Positions 56,006 through 64,000 of a DNA stretch of 64,000 nt are shown here, one piece after another. Under the pieces are notes generated by a model. It did not search any database. It saw nothing but the letters and a program-made list of their open reading frames with translations, and was not told the DNA's origin. The first letter of the stretch is position 1. Every line of letters starts with the position of its first letter. Source of the stretch: Lolium rigidum (Eukaryota; Streptophyta; Magnoliopsida; Poales; Poaceae); contig NC_061508.1 of the NCBI RefSeq assembly GCF_022539505.1, forward strand, positions 341,509,484-341,573,483, read 5' to 3'. The position numbers and the translations under genes were made by a program.

Positions 56006-57470
56006 GACCATTGATCAGAAAATCTCAGTTCAATGCATGTTTCACAAACATTTCTTCAAAAGATTTATTTTATTTTAAAAACTATGCCCGTCAGTCTTCA
56101 CAGGTTGACCAGAACATCACGGAGTTCCTTTCCTGCCGCGTTCGTAGTTCCCTTCCCGGAACAGGGAGTGACAAGCCACAATTTGATACACTCTGTAGAG
56201 GTGCGTTACTTTTTCCATAAGATAACTTATCCTTGTTGCCAACCGGGTAGATTATTCCCGTCCACACTTCCTTGGTGTGAGGCCCAGTATAAGAACCAAG
56301 CCAATCACTGCCTTTTCCGCGACCCTGCATACCCACCCTTTTGTCCATCCGTACATCATCGGTAGACTTCTCCCGATCATACGGCTTTAGCCACGATGTG
56401 CTACGGACAATCCATCATAGACGGTAGAGCGCTCTCATCCTCAAGGATGGAGATTTGAAAGGATTTCCCAACCGCTGCAGTGTTCTCGCAACACCCAACC
56501 AGGCTCTATCAACTCCGTTGATATGCAGAAGGAAAAAGATACAGCTGACTTCCCCAGAGCCATTATAGATCTCATGGTTAACGCGATATGTACGGCGCTA
56601 GAATCACTAGATGGCATTGGTGATTAGTCCTAGATGAGTAGAACCCTTGCAATGGAACCTCCACCATCAACACATACCATGGTTCCATTGCCCACCACAT
56701 AGTCATATTCATAATTGGAAAAGTGGCATTTTATTTTCAGTGCAGGAATGATAAGTATAATTCTTTGCGATTAAATTGATAGAAACTAATCAATATGGCA
56801 TGAGTAAGAGTGAACTTGCCTGGAGACTGCGAGATAGTACAGTTCGAAGGTTTGGATGGAACCTTGACCTTGGGTTCTGAAAAGAATCACCATTGTCCGA
56901 TAAGGACAATGTTATAAAATCCAAATGATACATGCATGAGTAATTTATTTTTATGCTGAATCCCTTTCCCCGAAGCATTATTAAGATTTGTGTATTTAAA
57001 TCTTTATTTGAATATTTATTGCCTTAGGCAGTAATTTATAATACTTTAAGATTATTATTAGTATATGGTTTTTTTTTAAAGAAAAGATTTAGGAATAATA
57101 GTATTTTCCTTTGGAAAATATTTACCTTAAATGAAAAGAATTTAGAGTAATAGAATTTTCTCTTTTTGGAAAATATTGGATTTAGAAAATATTTAAGTCA
57201 TTTGGAATTTTTCCTTGATTTTCATATCCAAGTAAAATTTGAAATCTTAAATTTCCAATTTAGAATGCAATTCAAAATTCTTCAATTTTAAATTCTCATT
57301 GTTCATTTCATTTTATATTTTATTTTGGTTGAGGAATAATTTCTATGAAGTATTCATATTTTTCTTGAATTTTTGGAGTGGTTTAAGATTTATTTGCAAT
57401 TTTTAAAGTGAAGGATTTGAATTTAAATTTGAATTAGTTTAAATCCTAATGGAAATGACTAAAATACCCC
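56006..57470. other. Right part of the LTR-like insert, no gene
   Basis: Mixed sequence up to about 56990, then strongly AT-rich to 57460. No coding motif on either strand. The ORFs at 55936-56365 show no recognisable domain. Confidence 0.45.
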
Positions 57471-57968
57471 TTGGGCCCACTGGTCAGCCCATTAGGGTTG
57501 AACAAGACTGACTCGGTCCGAACCGACCGAGCCGGCCCACACTCTCTCTCTCGCACTCGACCTAACCCTAACACTAGGCTTTGGCGACTCCTGTGGTTAT
57601 GGCGTCGCCGCCACGCTCCGGCTCACTCCGACCGTCTCGGGCCTCGCCACCGGTCGCGTTCGACTCCCCTCGCGATGCTCCATCAATCTATCCGCTTGGA
57701 TTGGTCGCTCGCTTCCTCCTGCTCCATATCGCCTCAGGGCAGGATGTGGAGACGAATCGACTCCGACTATCTAGGATCACCGGCGGGATGCGGCCGCCGC
57801 CATCGCAGAAAATTCTACAGAAAACGCTTCAGAAGAGGCTGAAAATGAGCGCCAAAACGACCGAGAAAATGCCAACTTTGGCGCTGGAGCCGAGGCTGAT
57901 CCTGTCGATCAGACCGGCCTCGATCCCAAGGCGGATCGCGCAACCAGTGAGGAAGATTCTCCAGCGCA

Positions 57969-59760
57969 CACGCCCGCCGCCTCGCCGCGCACACCGCCGG
58001 GGCGCCGCTCCCGCTTTGCGTTCCCTGCGTCACGCCCTTCCTCCCGGTCCGCATCCCCTACTCCCTCAACCCGACAACCTCCAGCGACTCGTCCATGTCG
58101 TTTAGGCATGCATCGGCTGAAGTCCCGGCATGGAGCCCGAGGGGCATACAACACCGTCTTGTCCTGTACCTTCGCCACCTCCAGTGCTGGAGCCCCGGAC
58201 ACGACCGCAGAAAGATTTAAAACAACCAAAACGATACACTGACGGTACTATTCGATATGGTATGTTTACAGGTGAACCCAACACTCTTGTTGAAGCACTT
58301 GAGGATTCTCGGTGGCGTCAAGCTATGACTGATGGAGAACGAAACTTGGCATCTTGTTCCTCCTATTTCTACATGCATTATCATTGATTTCAAATGGTTC
58401 TATCGTGTCAAGAAACATGTTGATGGCACTGTGGACAGATATAAATCATGCTTGGTTGCGAAAGGATTCAAACAACGATATGGTATAGATTACGAATATA
58501 TTTTCAGTCTAGTGATCAACGTAGCAACTATCGGACTTGTTCTCACTATTGTTGTCTCCTGTGGCTGGAGTTTGTGGCAGCTAGATGTCAAGAACGCATT
58601 TCTACATGCCCGTTCTAGAAGACGAGGTCTATATGAAATTACAGCCCATAGGTTTTAAAACTGCACAAACTCCACACTTCATATGAAAGCATGATAAGGC
58701 TCTTTATGGTCACAAACAAGCTCGTCATGCATGGTTTGCAAGAGTCTACACTAAATTACATGATCTTGGTTTTGTTTCTTCTAAGGCTGATACTTCATTA
58801 TTTATTTACAACAAGTATGACATTATCATATATGTTCTAATTTATGTGGATGATATCATAGTGACAAGCTCCTCCAACAAGGCCATTGGTGCTATCCTAC
58901 ATGATTTAAGAGATGATTTTGCTCTAAAGGATCTAGACCATCTACACTTCTTTCTGAGCATTGATGTAAAGCAAGTTCATGATGGTCTGCGTCTTACTCA
59001 ATAAAATATGCTACTGATATTCTCAATGAAATTGGCATGTTGAAGTGTGCCCCATCGCCCACAATGTTGTCCTCAAATGAACCATTATCTTTGACTCAAT
59101 GTGGTCCTCTTGGCCCTGATGACAATACACAATACATAAGCATTGTAGGTGCCTTGCAATACTTGACTTTAACGAGGCTAAACATATCTTTCTCAGTAAA
59201 CAGAGTTTGTCAGTTTTTACATACTCCCTACCACTTCTCATTGGATAGAGGTAAAACAAATTCTAATGTATATAAAAGGAATATTAAAATGTTGGTCACA
59301 CATTTAGACGATCATCCTCTACCTTGCTTAGTGCTTTTTCAGATGCAGATCAACTGGAGATTTTGCTACGTTTTTGGTCCAAATCTGATTTTTTTGAGTG
59401 CCACGAAGCAAGTTACAGTTTCAAGGTCCAACACTGAGACTGAGTACAAAAATGTGGCAAACACCACCACTGAACTAATATGAGTTGAACCCTTGATTCG
59501 AGAGCTTGGAGTTAAACTTAAGCAAAAAACCATGCTTATGATGTGATAATATGGATGCTACATATTTATCTGCTAATCTGGTTTTTCATGCTAGAACAAA
59601 ACACATTGAGATAGATTTTTACTTTATTCGTGAAAAAATTACAGATAAATTGCTTGATGTCAGGTTCATCTCTAGCAAAGACCAATTTGCTGATGGCTTT
59701 ACAAAGGGCTCTCTCTGTACGAATGTTTCAGGAGTAATCTCAACCTTAACCCAGGTTTAG
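57969..59760 (+). pseudogene. Copia-2 linker, reverse transcriptase and RNase H remnants
   Basis: After a Pro/Arg/Ser-rich linker, RT motifs appear in drifting frames: WFYRVKKHVDGTVDRYKSCL and VAKGFKQRYGIDYEYIFSLV (58390-58520), LWQLDVKNAFLH (near 58575), [17 protein letters not shown] (near 58700), and the catalytic IYVDDIIV near 58843-58866. Then VGALQYLTLTRLNIS (59145-59190), KQVTVSRSNTETEYKNVANT (RNase H, near 59410-59470) and [18 protein letters not shown] (59588-59640). Stops and shifts are frequent. The block from Gag to RT lacks protease and integrase, so this copy lost about 1.5 kb of pol. Confidence 0.8.
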
Positions 59761-59773
59761 ATTAAGGGAAAGG

Positions 59774-59932
59774 TGTTAAATTATGTAATTCTTATACTGT
59801 ATTAGGTATAGAGTAGCACTCTACTCTAATAAATATAAACCTTGTATTGTCACCGTAGAGGTTTTTACTACGCTATATAATATGAAACACCAAGCTCTAT
59901 TGGGCTATCGTTTCCACCTAAATTTTTTCACA
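59774..59932 (+). repeat. Copia-2 3' LTR
   Basis: It is 159 bp and pairs with 52454-52611. The purine tract lies at 59761-59773. Confidence 0.85.
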
Positions 59933-59962
59933 TATCTTGGTTACTCCCACTATAATTAGTCT

Positions 59963-60685
59963 GATATGCATCCCAACAACAAAAGTGAATTTCCGCAAGA
60001 CAAGCCAATAATGACTCGTAGCAGTACTATGTTGAATGCTCGAAGTTGTACAGGAGAGTAGACAAGAATCATTGGAGTATTGGACCCGGCCAGCAACATC
60101 AACATGCAGGGAGCTTGAAGAAAGCAATACCCGACAAAATATCGGTCAGACACACGCACGAACCTCCATGATGCAAGCTTTACTCCTCTCCCTCTCGTCT
60201 TCGAGAAAGGCTGGCACGCGTACGTAGGCCCCTGAGGCCAATGCTCGTCGCCCCTTCGCCGGAGAAGCCTTCGTGTTTGTTGGATGCATGCCTGGAGTTG
60301 GCGATCGAAGACAACTCGAAGGACGTACGAGACGGTCAGTTGTGGTAGTGTGGCTGTAGCTTTCCGCCATGGACTTTGTTGGCGCATACAGCTCAGGCCT
60401 TCTCACGTGCGGCGAAAGCGTAGCGCAGCTGGTCCAAGGACAGGAGAGGTAGCACTGCGCGCGGCAGGCTTTGATCTGATGAATTGATCGATCGAGCAGG
60501 CTAGCACACACTCGCGTCCACTCACACGTGTGGTTCGCAGTCGCAGGCCGGGAAAGTGATTGATGAATGCATCGCAGGTTTGGCAGGAGAGATACGACGG
60601 GACCGGCGAAAGTGTCGTCGGTCAGGGCGGAGACTGCAAGTTGAGTCATGCGTGCATATGCATGCAGGCTCTGAGCTACGGCGTG
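59963..60685. other. Unassigned DNA, no gene seen
   Basis: The base composition is higher in GC than its right flank. ORFs on both strands (59956-60387, 60146-60649) lack start context, introns or motifs. It could be old host sequence. Confidence 0.4.
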
Positions 60686-60958
60686 GGCAAGTTACTACTG
60701 TACGTAGTCTGGCTATAAGCCAAATGTTATGTCATTTATAGCTAACTTAGAGCCAATATATAGCTATAAAAGTGTAGTATTTTTACGATATATGGCCCAC
60801 CTTTTAGTCTTATATAGTGCCTACGAGCACGTGCTAGAGCTAGCTATAAGATAAGAGCCCACTCCTCTTCTCTCTCCTAATCTCTCTCCTCCAACTAAGC
60901 AAATTTATAATATTTTATCTCTTATAGCCAGCTGACTGTACCTTATTGTACTTGCTCT
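60686..60958. mobile_element. MITE with CTGGCTATAAG ends
   Basis: Left end GGGCAAGTTACTACTGTACG then TAGTCTGGCTATAAG. Right end is the complement of AGAGCAAGTACAATAAGGTA then CAGTCAGCTGGCTATAAG. The paired CTGGCTATAAG/CTTATAGCCAG and the spacing mark a MITE of about 270 bp. Superfamily is not fixed. Confidence 0.7.
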
Positions 60959-60975
60959 AAAGGGTTGCCGGATGC

Positions 60976-61547
60976 CGACCCGGACGAATGGAACATGGGT
61001 GCGCGCGCACCCATTTACGAAAAGTTCAAACAAATACTATGTAAAAGTTTCAAAAAAATGTGAAGTAAAATTTTACATGTAGATATTATGTTGATATTTA
61101 CTCGTGTGAGTTTTCACCAAAAAATATCATTATGTGTGGCCTGCATAAAAATGACAAAATGTCCAAATGAGAATAGTGAATAGGAATTTGGGATATTCAC
61201 TTTGGCTCATAGGAGCATTTGCTCCCGTTGTGTAAATGTACATTTTGAAGTGTCAAAAAATTCTAAAATAAAATTTTCCATATACATCTACATATTTTAT
61301 GGTCGTACATCAGTTTTGAAAAAAAACTAAAAAAATATGTGGCTCCTGCAAAAAAGAATTTGCATTTTGTCATTTTTGTGTAGGTCACACACAATGATAT
61401 TTTTTCATGAAAACACACACGAGTAAGTATCAACATAATATATACATGCAAAATTTTACTTCACATTTTTTTAAAACTTTGAAATAGCATTTTTTTTACT
61501 TTTCGTAAATGGGTGCGCGCGCACCCAGGTTCCATTCACCATTTCCG
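60976..61547. mobile_element. Foldback MITE, probably Mutator-like
   Basis: Long inverted repeats of roughly 190 bp face each other around a 170-bp centre (left arm from 60986, GAATGGAACATGGGTGCG; right arm to 61537). The flanking direct repeat GCCGGATGC at 60967-60975 and 61549-61557 is 9 bp (10 with the T before it), the Mutator target length. Each arm contains TGGGTGCGCGCGCACCCA, an 18-bp perfect palindrome. There is no coding capacity. Confidence 0.78.
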
Positions 61548-61709
61548 TGCCGGATGCTTGTTTTTCCTACGAAATTGTACTGTTCGAAAATGGTTAAATA
61601 ATGTACATCCTGAACATGTACAAAGTTTGTTTAAATTTACGCCTACAGATGCATACTTTGATAAAGTTAAGACATCTTTTCGTGAACGGATAGTATTACG
61701 ACATATTTC

Positions 61710-61800
61710 TACCGTTCCAAAATAAGTGTCTAGATTAGCATGTATGGATGAGGACGAATCTAAACAAATATGTTACATTTATTTTGGAGCGGCCGGAGTA
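61710..61800. mobile_element. Short Stowaway-like MITE
   Basis: Bounded by TA. Left end CCGTTCCAAAATAAGTGTCT, right end the complement of CTCCGGCCGCTCCAAAATAA. It is about 90 bp, typical of very short Stowaway copies. Confidence 0.65.
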
Positions 61801-62452
61801 GTTGCATTAAGGTACAAAGCCAGCAACTAGTTCTTGCCTCAGTCAAACGGCACCAGTCCATTTTGGATACCCTCTGGCAATTGTTTCTATAGAAACAAAG
61901 ATTAAATTTTCAATTCTAAATCATATGGTTTTGGATCGTACAAACCAAACAAGATGTATAAAAACAATATCTAAGGAATGGAATCTTCAACTCATATGAG
62001 ATTCCTTGAATCAAAGAAGACCTTATCATTTTTTTAGTTTTAAAGTTGACCTGTTACAACGAAAGAGAAAAGTGTTGGGCGTAATTGTTTTTGCTGGGGA
62101 GAGTGTCATTACCATGTAAAGGTAGTTTAGACAAACTTGGTGTTCAAATCACTCAATTCGTCACTCTAAACCATCCAAATGAACCAATTTGACCTAAACT
62201 TGAAATTTCAACATAGAGTGAAATGTTTCTAAAAACTTAGTTTTTCCCTTCTGCATGATGCCCCACCCCAATGCGTCATATTTACATTTCATGGCCTCAT
62301 GAGTGAAAGTGTATGGAGCCTCCATATGTTGTTTTGGTAGCTAATGACATTCTCCATAGAGCGAGTAATGTTTTCAATGAGTTTTATATGAAAAAAATCT
62401 TCCATAGATAATGCTTGAAGATCATGTGTATGATTAAAGGGTGGGCGGGACA
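61801..62452. repeat. Left copy of an old duplicated segment
   Basis: The part 61876-62290 resembles 63255-63665 in the same orientation: both have ATCATATGG...TACAAACCAAAC-like words, GTAAAGGTAGT, CGTCACT(C/A)TAAACCAT, CAATTTGACCYAAACTTGAA and GCATGAT then CCYAC. No gene is seen. Confidence 0.6.
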
Positions 62453-62836
62453 GAGATTTTTGGCTGCTCCTGCTATTTTTTTTAATTAAAATCACACTTA
62501 TGTGTTTCAAAAAAATTGGAAAAAAAATCATGGTGTAGGCAATGAATTATCCCATAAACATGCAGAATTTCAATTTCAAGTATAAAATATTTTGGGCTAC
62601 ACAAAAATGACAAACGTGTGGATCGCATTATGCATATTTCAAATCTCCAATTTCAACAGATTTTGTCTTTTTTTTGTGGCCTACAATATAAAGAATTTCA
62701 TATAAAACATTTACAAACTTGTAAGTTACGTCACTTACTATGTCCAGATTTATTTTTCAATTTTTGTGAAACAATATATATGATTTTCCATTTTTTTTAA
62801 ACAGCAGGAGCGCTGGTGCCCAAGAGCCAAAAACAC
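62453..62836. mobile_element. MITE-like element with TTTTTGGCT...GCTCCTGCT ends
   Basis: Left end TTTTTGGCTGCTCCTGCTAT; right end the complement of TTTTTGGCTCTTGGGCACCA then GCGCTCCTGCTG. The poly-A/T inner flanks (AAAAAAAATGGAAAATC) fit a grass MITE family with these ends. The left end seems to lack about 12 bp. Confidence 0.55.
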
Positions 62837-64000
62837 TTTTCGGGGTGGGCTACATTAATATAAAGATGTATTTTCAGTGTTGGCATCAAAATCATCAATT
62901 TAAAGAGATTACTTCAATACGATCAATAGGAATTTCATTACGTTGGAGGTTATGTGTGGAACTTATAAAATGCCATCCTCTACCTTCTTGTTAAACCATG
63001 GAGGATCAAGATCCTAAGAGTTTCCTAGAATAGGATATATTGCAATCATGCATTTAATATTGTAATTACCGATATTAATTTCTTTATATATTTTCAAACT
63101 TAAAATTATATGAGTATTTGACTCAATTTATCCACCATGCATTTAGGCTTGAAGAAAGTACCATATTAAATTTTATATCAAACGAAAACACATGAATTTA
63201 TGAAAGAAGTTTTTTTTGTTACGCAGCAGGAAAACAGGGAAACTATCATATAATAAGTAGTGCAAGGCATTTGTATTTATTGAAACAAAGGCTAGATTTC
63301 CAATTTTGGAATCAATAAAAACTTCCTTAAAATTTTGATTCAAAGTGATGGTAGGAAAGAAATCATATGGCTTCCGATTCTACAAGCCAAACGAAAAATT
63401 TACAAAAAGATGGAAAAGAAATTTTCTGTTTTAAAGTTCAAGCTCTTACAATGTCGGGAGCAGTTATTTCTTACCACGAGTACGATTTAAATCCTGAACT
63501 TGTAAAGGTAGTCTAGAGAAATCTGATCTTCTAATCGCAGAGTGCGTCACTATAAACCATGAAAATAAAGCAATTTGACCCAAACTTGAAAGTTCAACAT
63601 AAAATAAACCAATTTGTTTTTTTTAAATCAAAATCTAGTGTTTTTGCATGATATCCTACCCACGACACCATGGCTACACTACACTGCGTCATGGCATGCA
63701 TGGCGCGATGGCCTGTGGTGGCATGCAGACCATGTCACCCTACCCCACGGTGACATTCAATCTAACCCTACTCGCCCATTGGGCGAGCGTCATGCAGAAA
63801 GGTCAGATTGTGATTTTTTTCAAAGCTGGTCTATTTTATGCTGAACATTCAAGTTTGGATCCAAATTGATCCATCTTCACCTGTAAACCTTATGATCGTG
63901 GCTACTCTCCCGAATTTTGGTGGGCCCTGTCCATGAGGTTTGTGCCTTTTTTATGAATATGTGACGTGGTCAGTAAAACAATGCAAACTGTGGACTGAGT
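62837..64000. repeat. AT-rich DNA with right copy of the duplicated segment
   Basis: 63255-63665 is the partner of 61876-62290. Flanking parts show no gene. The ORFs at 63614-63869 lie in the last duplicated words and have no motif. Confidence 0.5.

Larger units (their letters stand above)
53710..57968. mobile_element. LTR-like insert in Copia-2 (boundaries tentative)
   Basis: A candidate unit starts TGATGTGGGCATTACC and ends GCGCA, with the direct repeat CACGC at 53705-53709 and 57969-57973. Without the CACTA element it is about 2.67 kb. It has no RT or integrase motif, so it may be a solo LTR. The right edge is doubtful: the frame ENSTENASEEAENERQNDRE from about 57811 reads through the proposed end into a Pro/Ser/Arg-rich stretch that looks like a copia INT-RT linker. 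The left edge is also doubtful, since YGPTRGPM and PKKDTHPKKG past 53710 could be Gag. ORFs at 57471-58105 are GC-rich and show no domain. Confidence 0.4.
52454..59932 (+). mobile_element. Copia-2: old, decayed Ty1/copia element
   Basis: The LTRs are 52454-52611 (158 bp) and 59774-59932 (159 bp), both TGTTAAA to TTTNCACA-like ends. By eye some 25-30 positions differ, so the element is much older than its neighbours. The primer site TGGCATCTGAGCA is a changed initiator-Met form. The purine tract ATTAAGGGAAAGG precedes the 3' LTR. Gag and RT-RNase H remnants are present; protease and integrase are missing. No target duplicate is evident (CTAAT against TATCT), as expected with age. A 4.3-kb insert lies at about 53710-57968. 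Confidence 0.85.

Noticed and set aside
57555..57575. Telomere-like CCTAACCCTAAC
   Set aside because: Only two units, inside an LTR-like insert; too short to be interstitial telomere sequence.
59956..60649. Overlapping ORFs of 140-167 residues as a possible host gene
   Set aside because: No introns, start context, conserved motif or matching codon pattern; ORFs overlap on both strands.

Overview
This window looks like intergenic DNA from a large-genome grass, most likely a cool-season grass (Pooideae). Nearly all of it is transposable elements of typical plant type: Ty3/gypsy elements of the Athila and Tat lineages, Ty1/copia elements, a Helitron, a CACTA element, a PIF/Harbinger element and several MITEs. 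The grass assignment rests on LTR and MITE types that I recognise from memory, so the genus is not fixed. I see no single-copy host gene, rRNA, tRNA gene or CRISPR array.

Layout. (1) 1-16614 is most of a Tat-lineage gypsy element on the minus strand; its 3' LTR lies left of the window. It has gag-PR-RT-RH-aRNH-INT (16180 down to 9800), a 388-bp 5' LTR, and two intron-containing antisense genes on the plus strand (1-1200 and 8323-9317). The first antisense gene is split three codons before its stop by Ath-1 (1201-8126, TSD AGGCC), a compact non-autonomous Athila-type element. (2) 16615-17167 is a probable LINE tail plus unassigned DNA. (3) 17168-48174 is a Helitron of about 2.1 kb expanded to 31 kb by nested insertions. 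Copia-1 (17199-46057, TSD AGGGC) sits in the Helitron's 3' terminal hairpin. Copia-1 contains Ath-2 (17659-31983, TSD CTCCC) and Ath-3 (34317-44110, TSD GATAT). Ath-2 itself contains a gag-only gypsy element (20403-26665, TSD GGAAT). The deepest nest is four levels. (4) 48175-49918 is unassigned. (5) 49922-51757 is a PIF/Harbinger element that carries only its Myb/SANT-type ORF1. (6) 51932-59962 holds two MITEs; the second is split by the old, decayed Copia-2 (52454-59932). Copia-2 contains an LTR-like insert, which in turn contains a CACTA element (54421-56002, TSD TAC) with subterminal hairpin repeats. (7) 59963-64000 is AT-rich DNA with four MITE-like elements and an old segmental duplication.

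How the parts work together. No element is clearly autonomous now. Ath-1, Ath-2 and the gag-only element encode only Gag-like proteins. Ath-3 encodes Gag, protease and an Athila-type ORF but no reverse transcriptase or integrase. Copia-1 keeps protease, integrase, RT and RNase H, with frameshifts, but lacks a recognisable capsid. Their intact LTRs, primer sites and target duplications imply that they moved with enzymes supplied by related elements. The most unusual signals are the 5 x 75-bp array where the Copia-1 capsid should be, the repeated polypurine-tract-like motif shared by the three Athila families, the conserved 3' module in Ath-1 and Ath-2, and the hairpin-studded CACTA ends.
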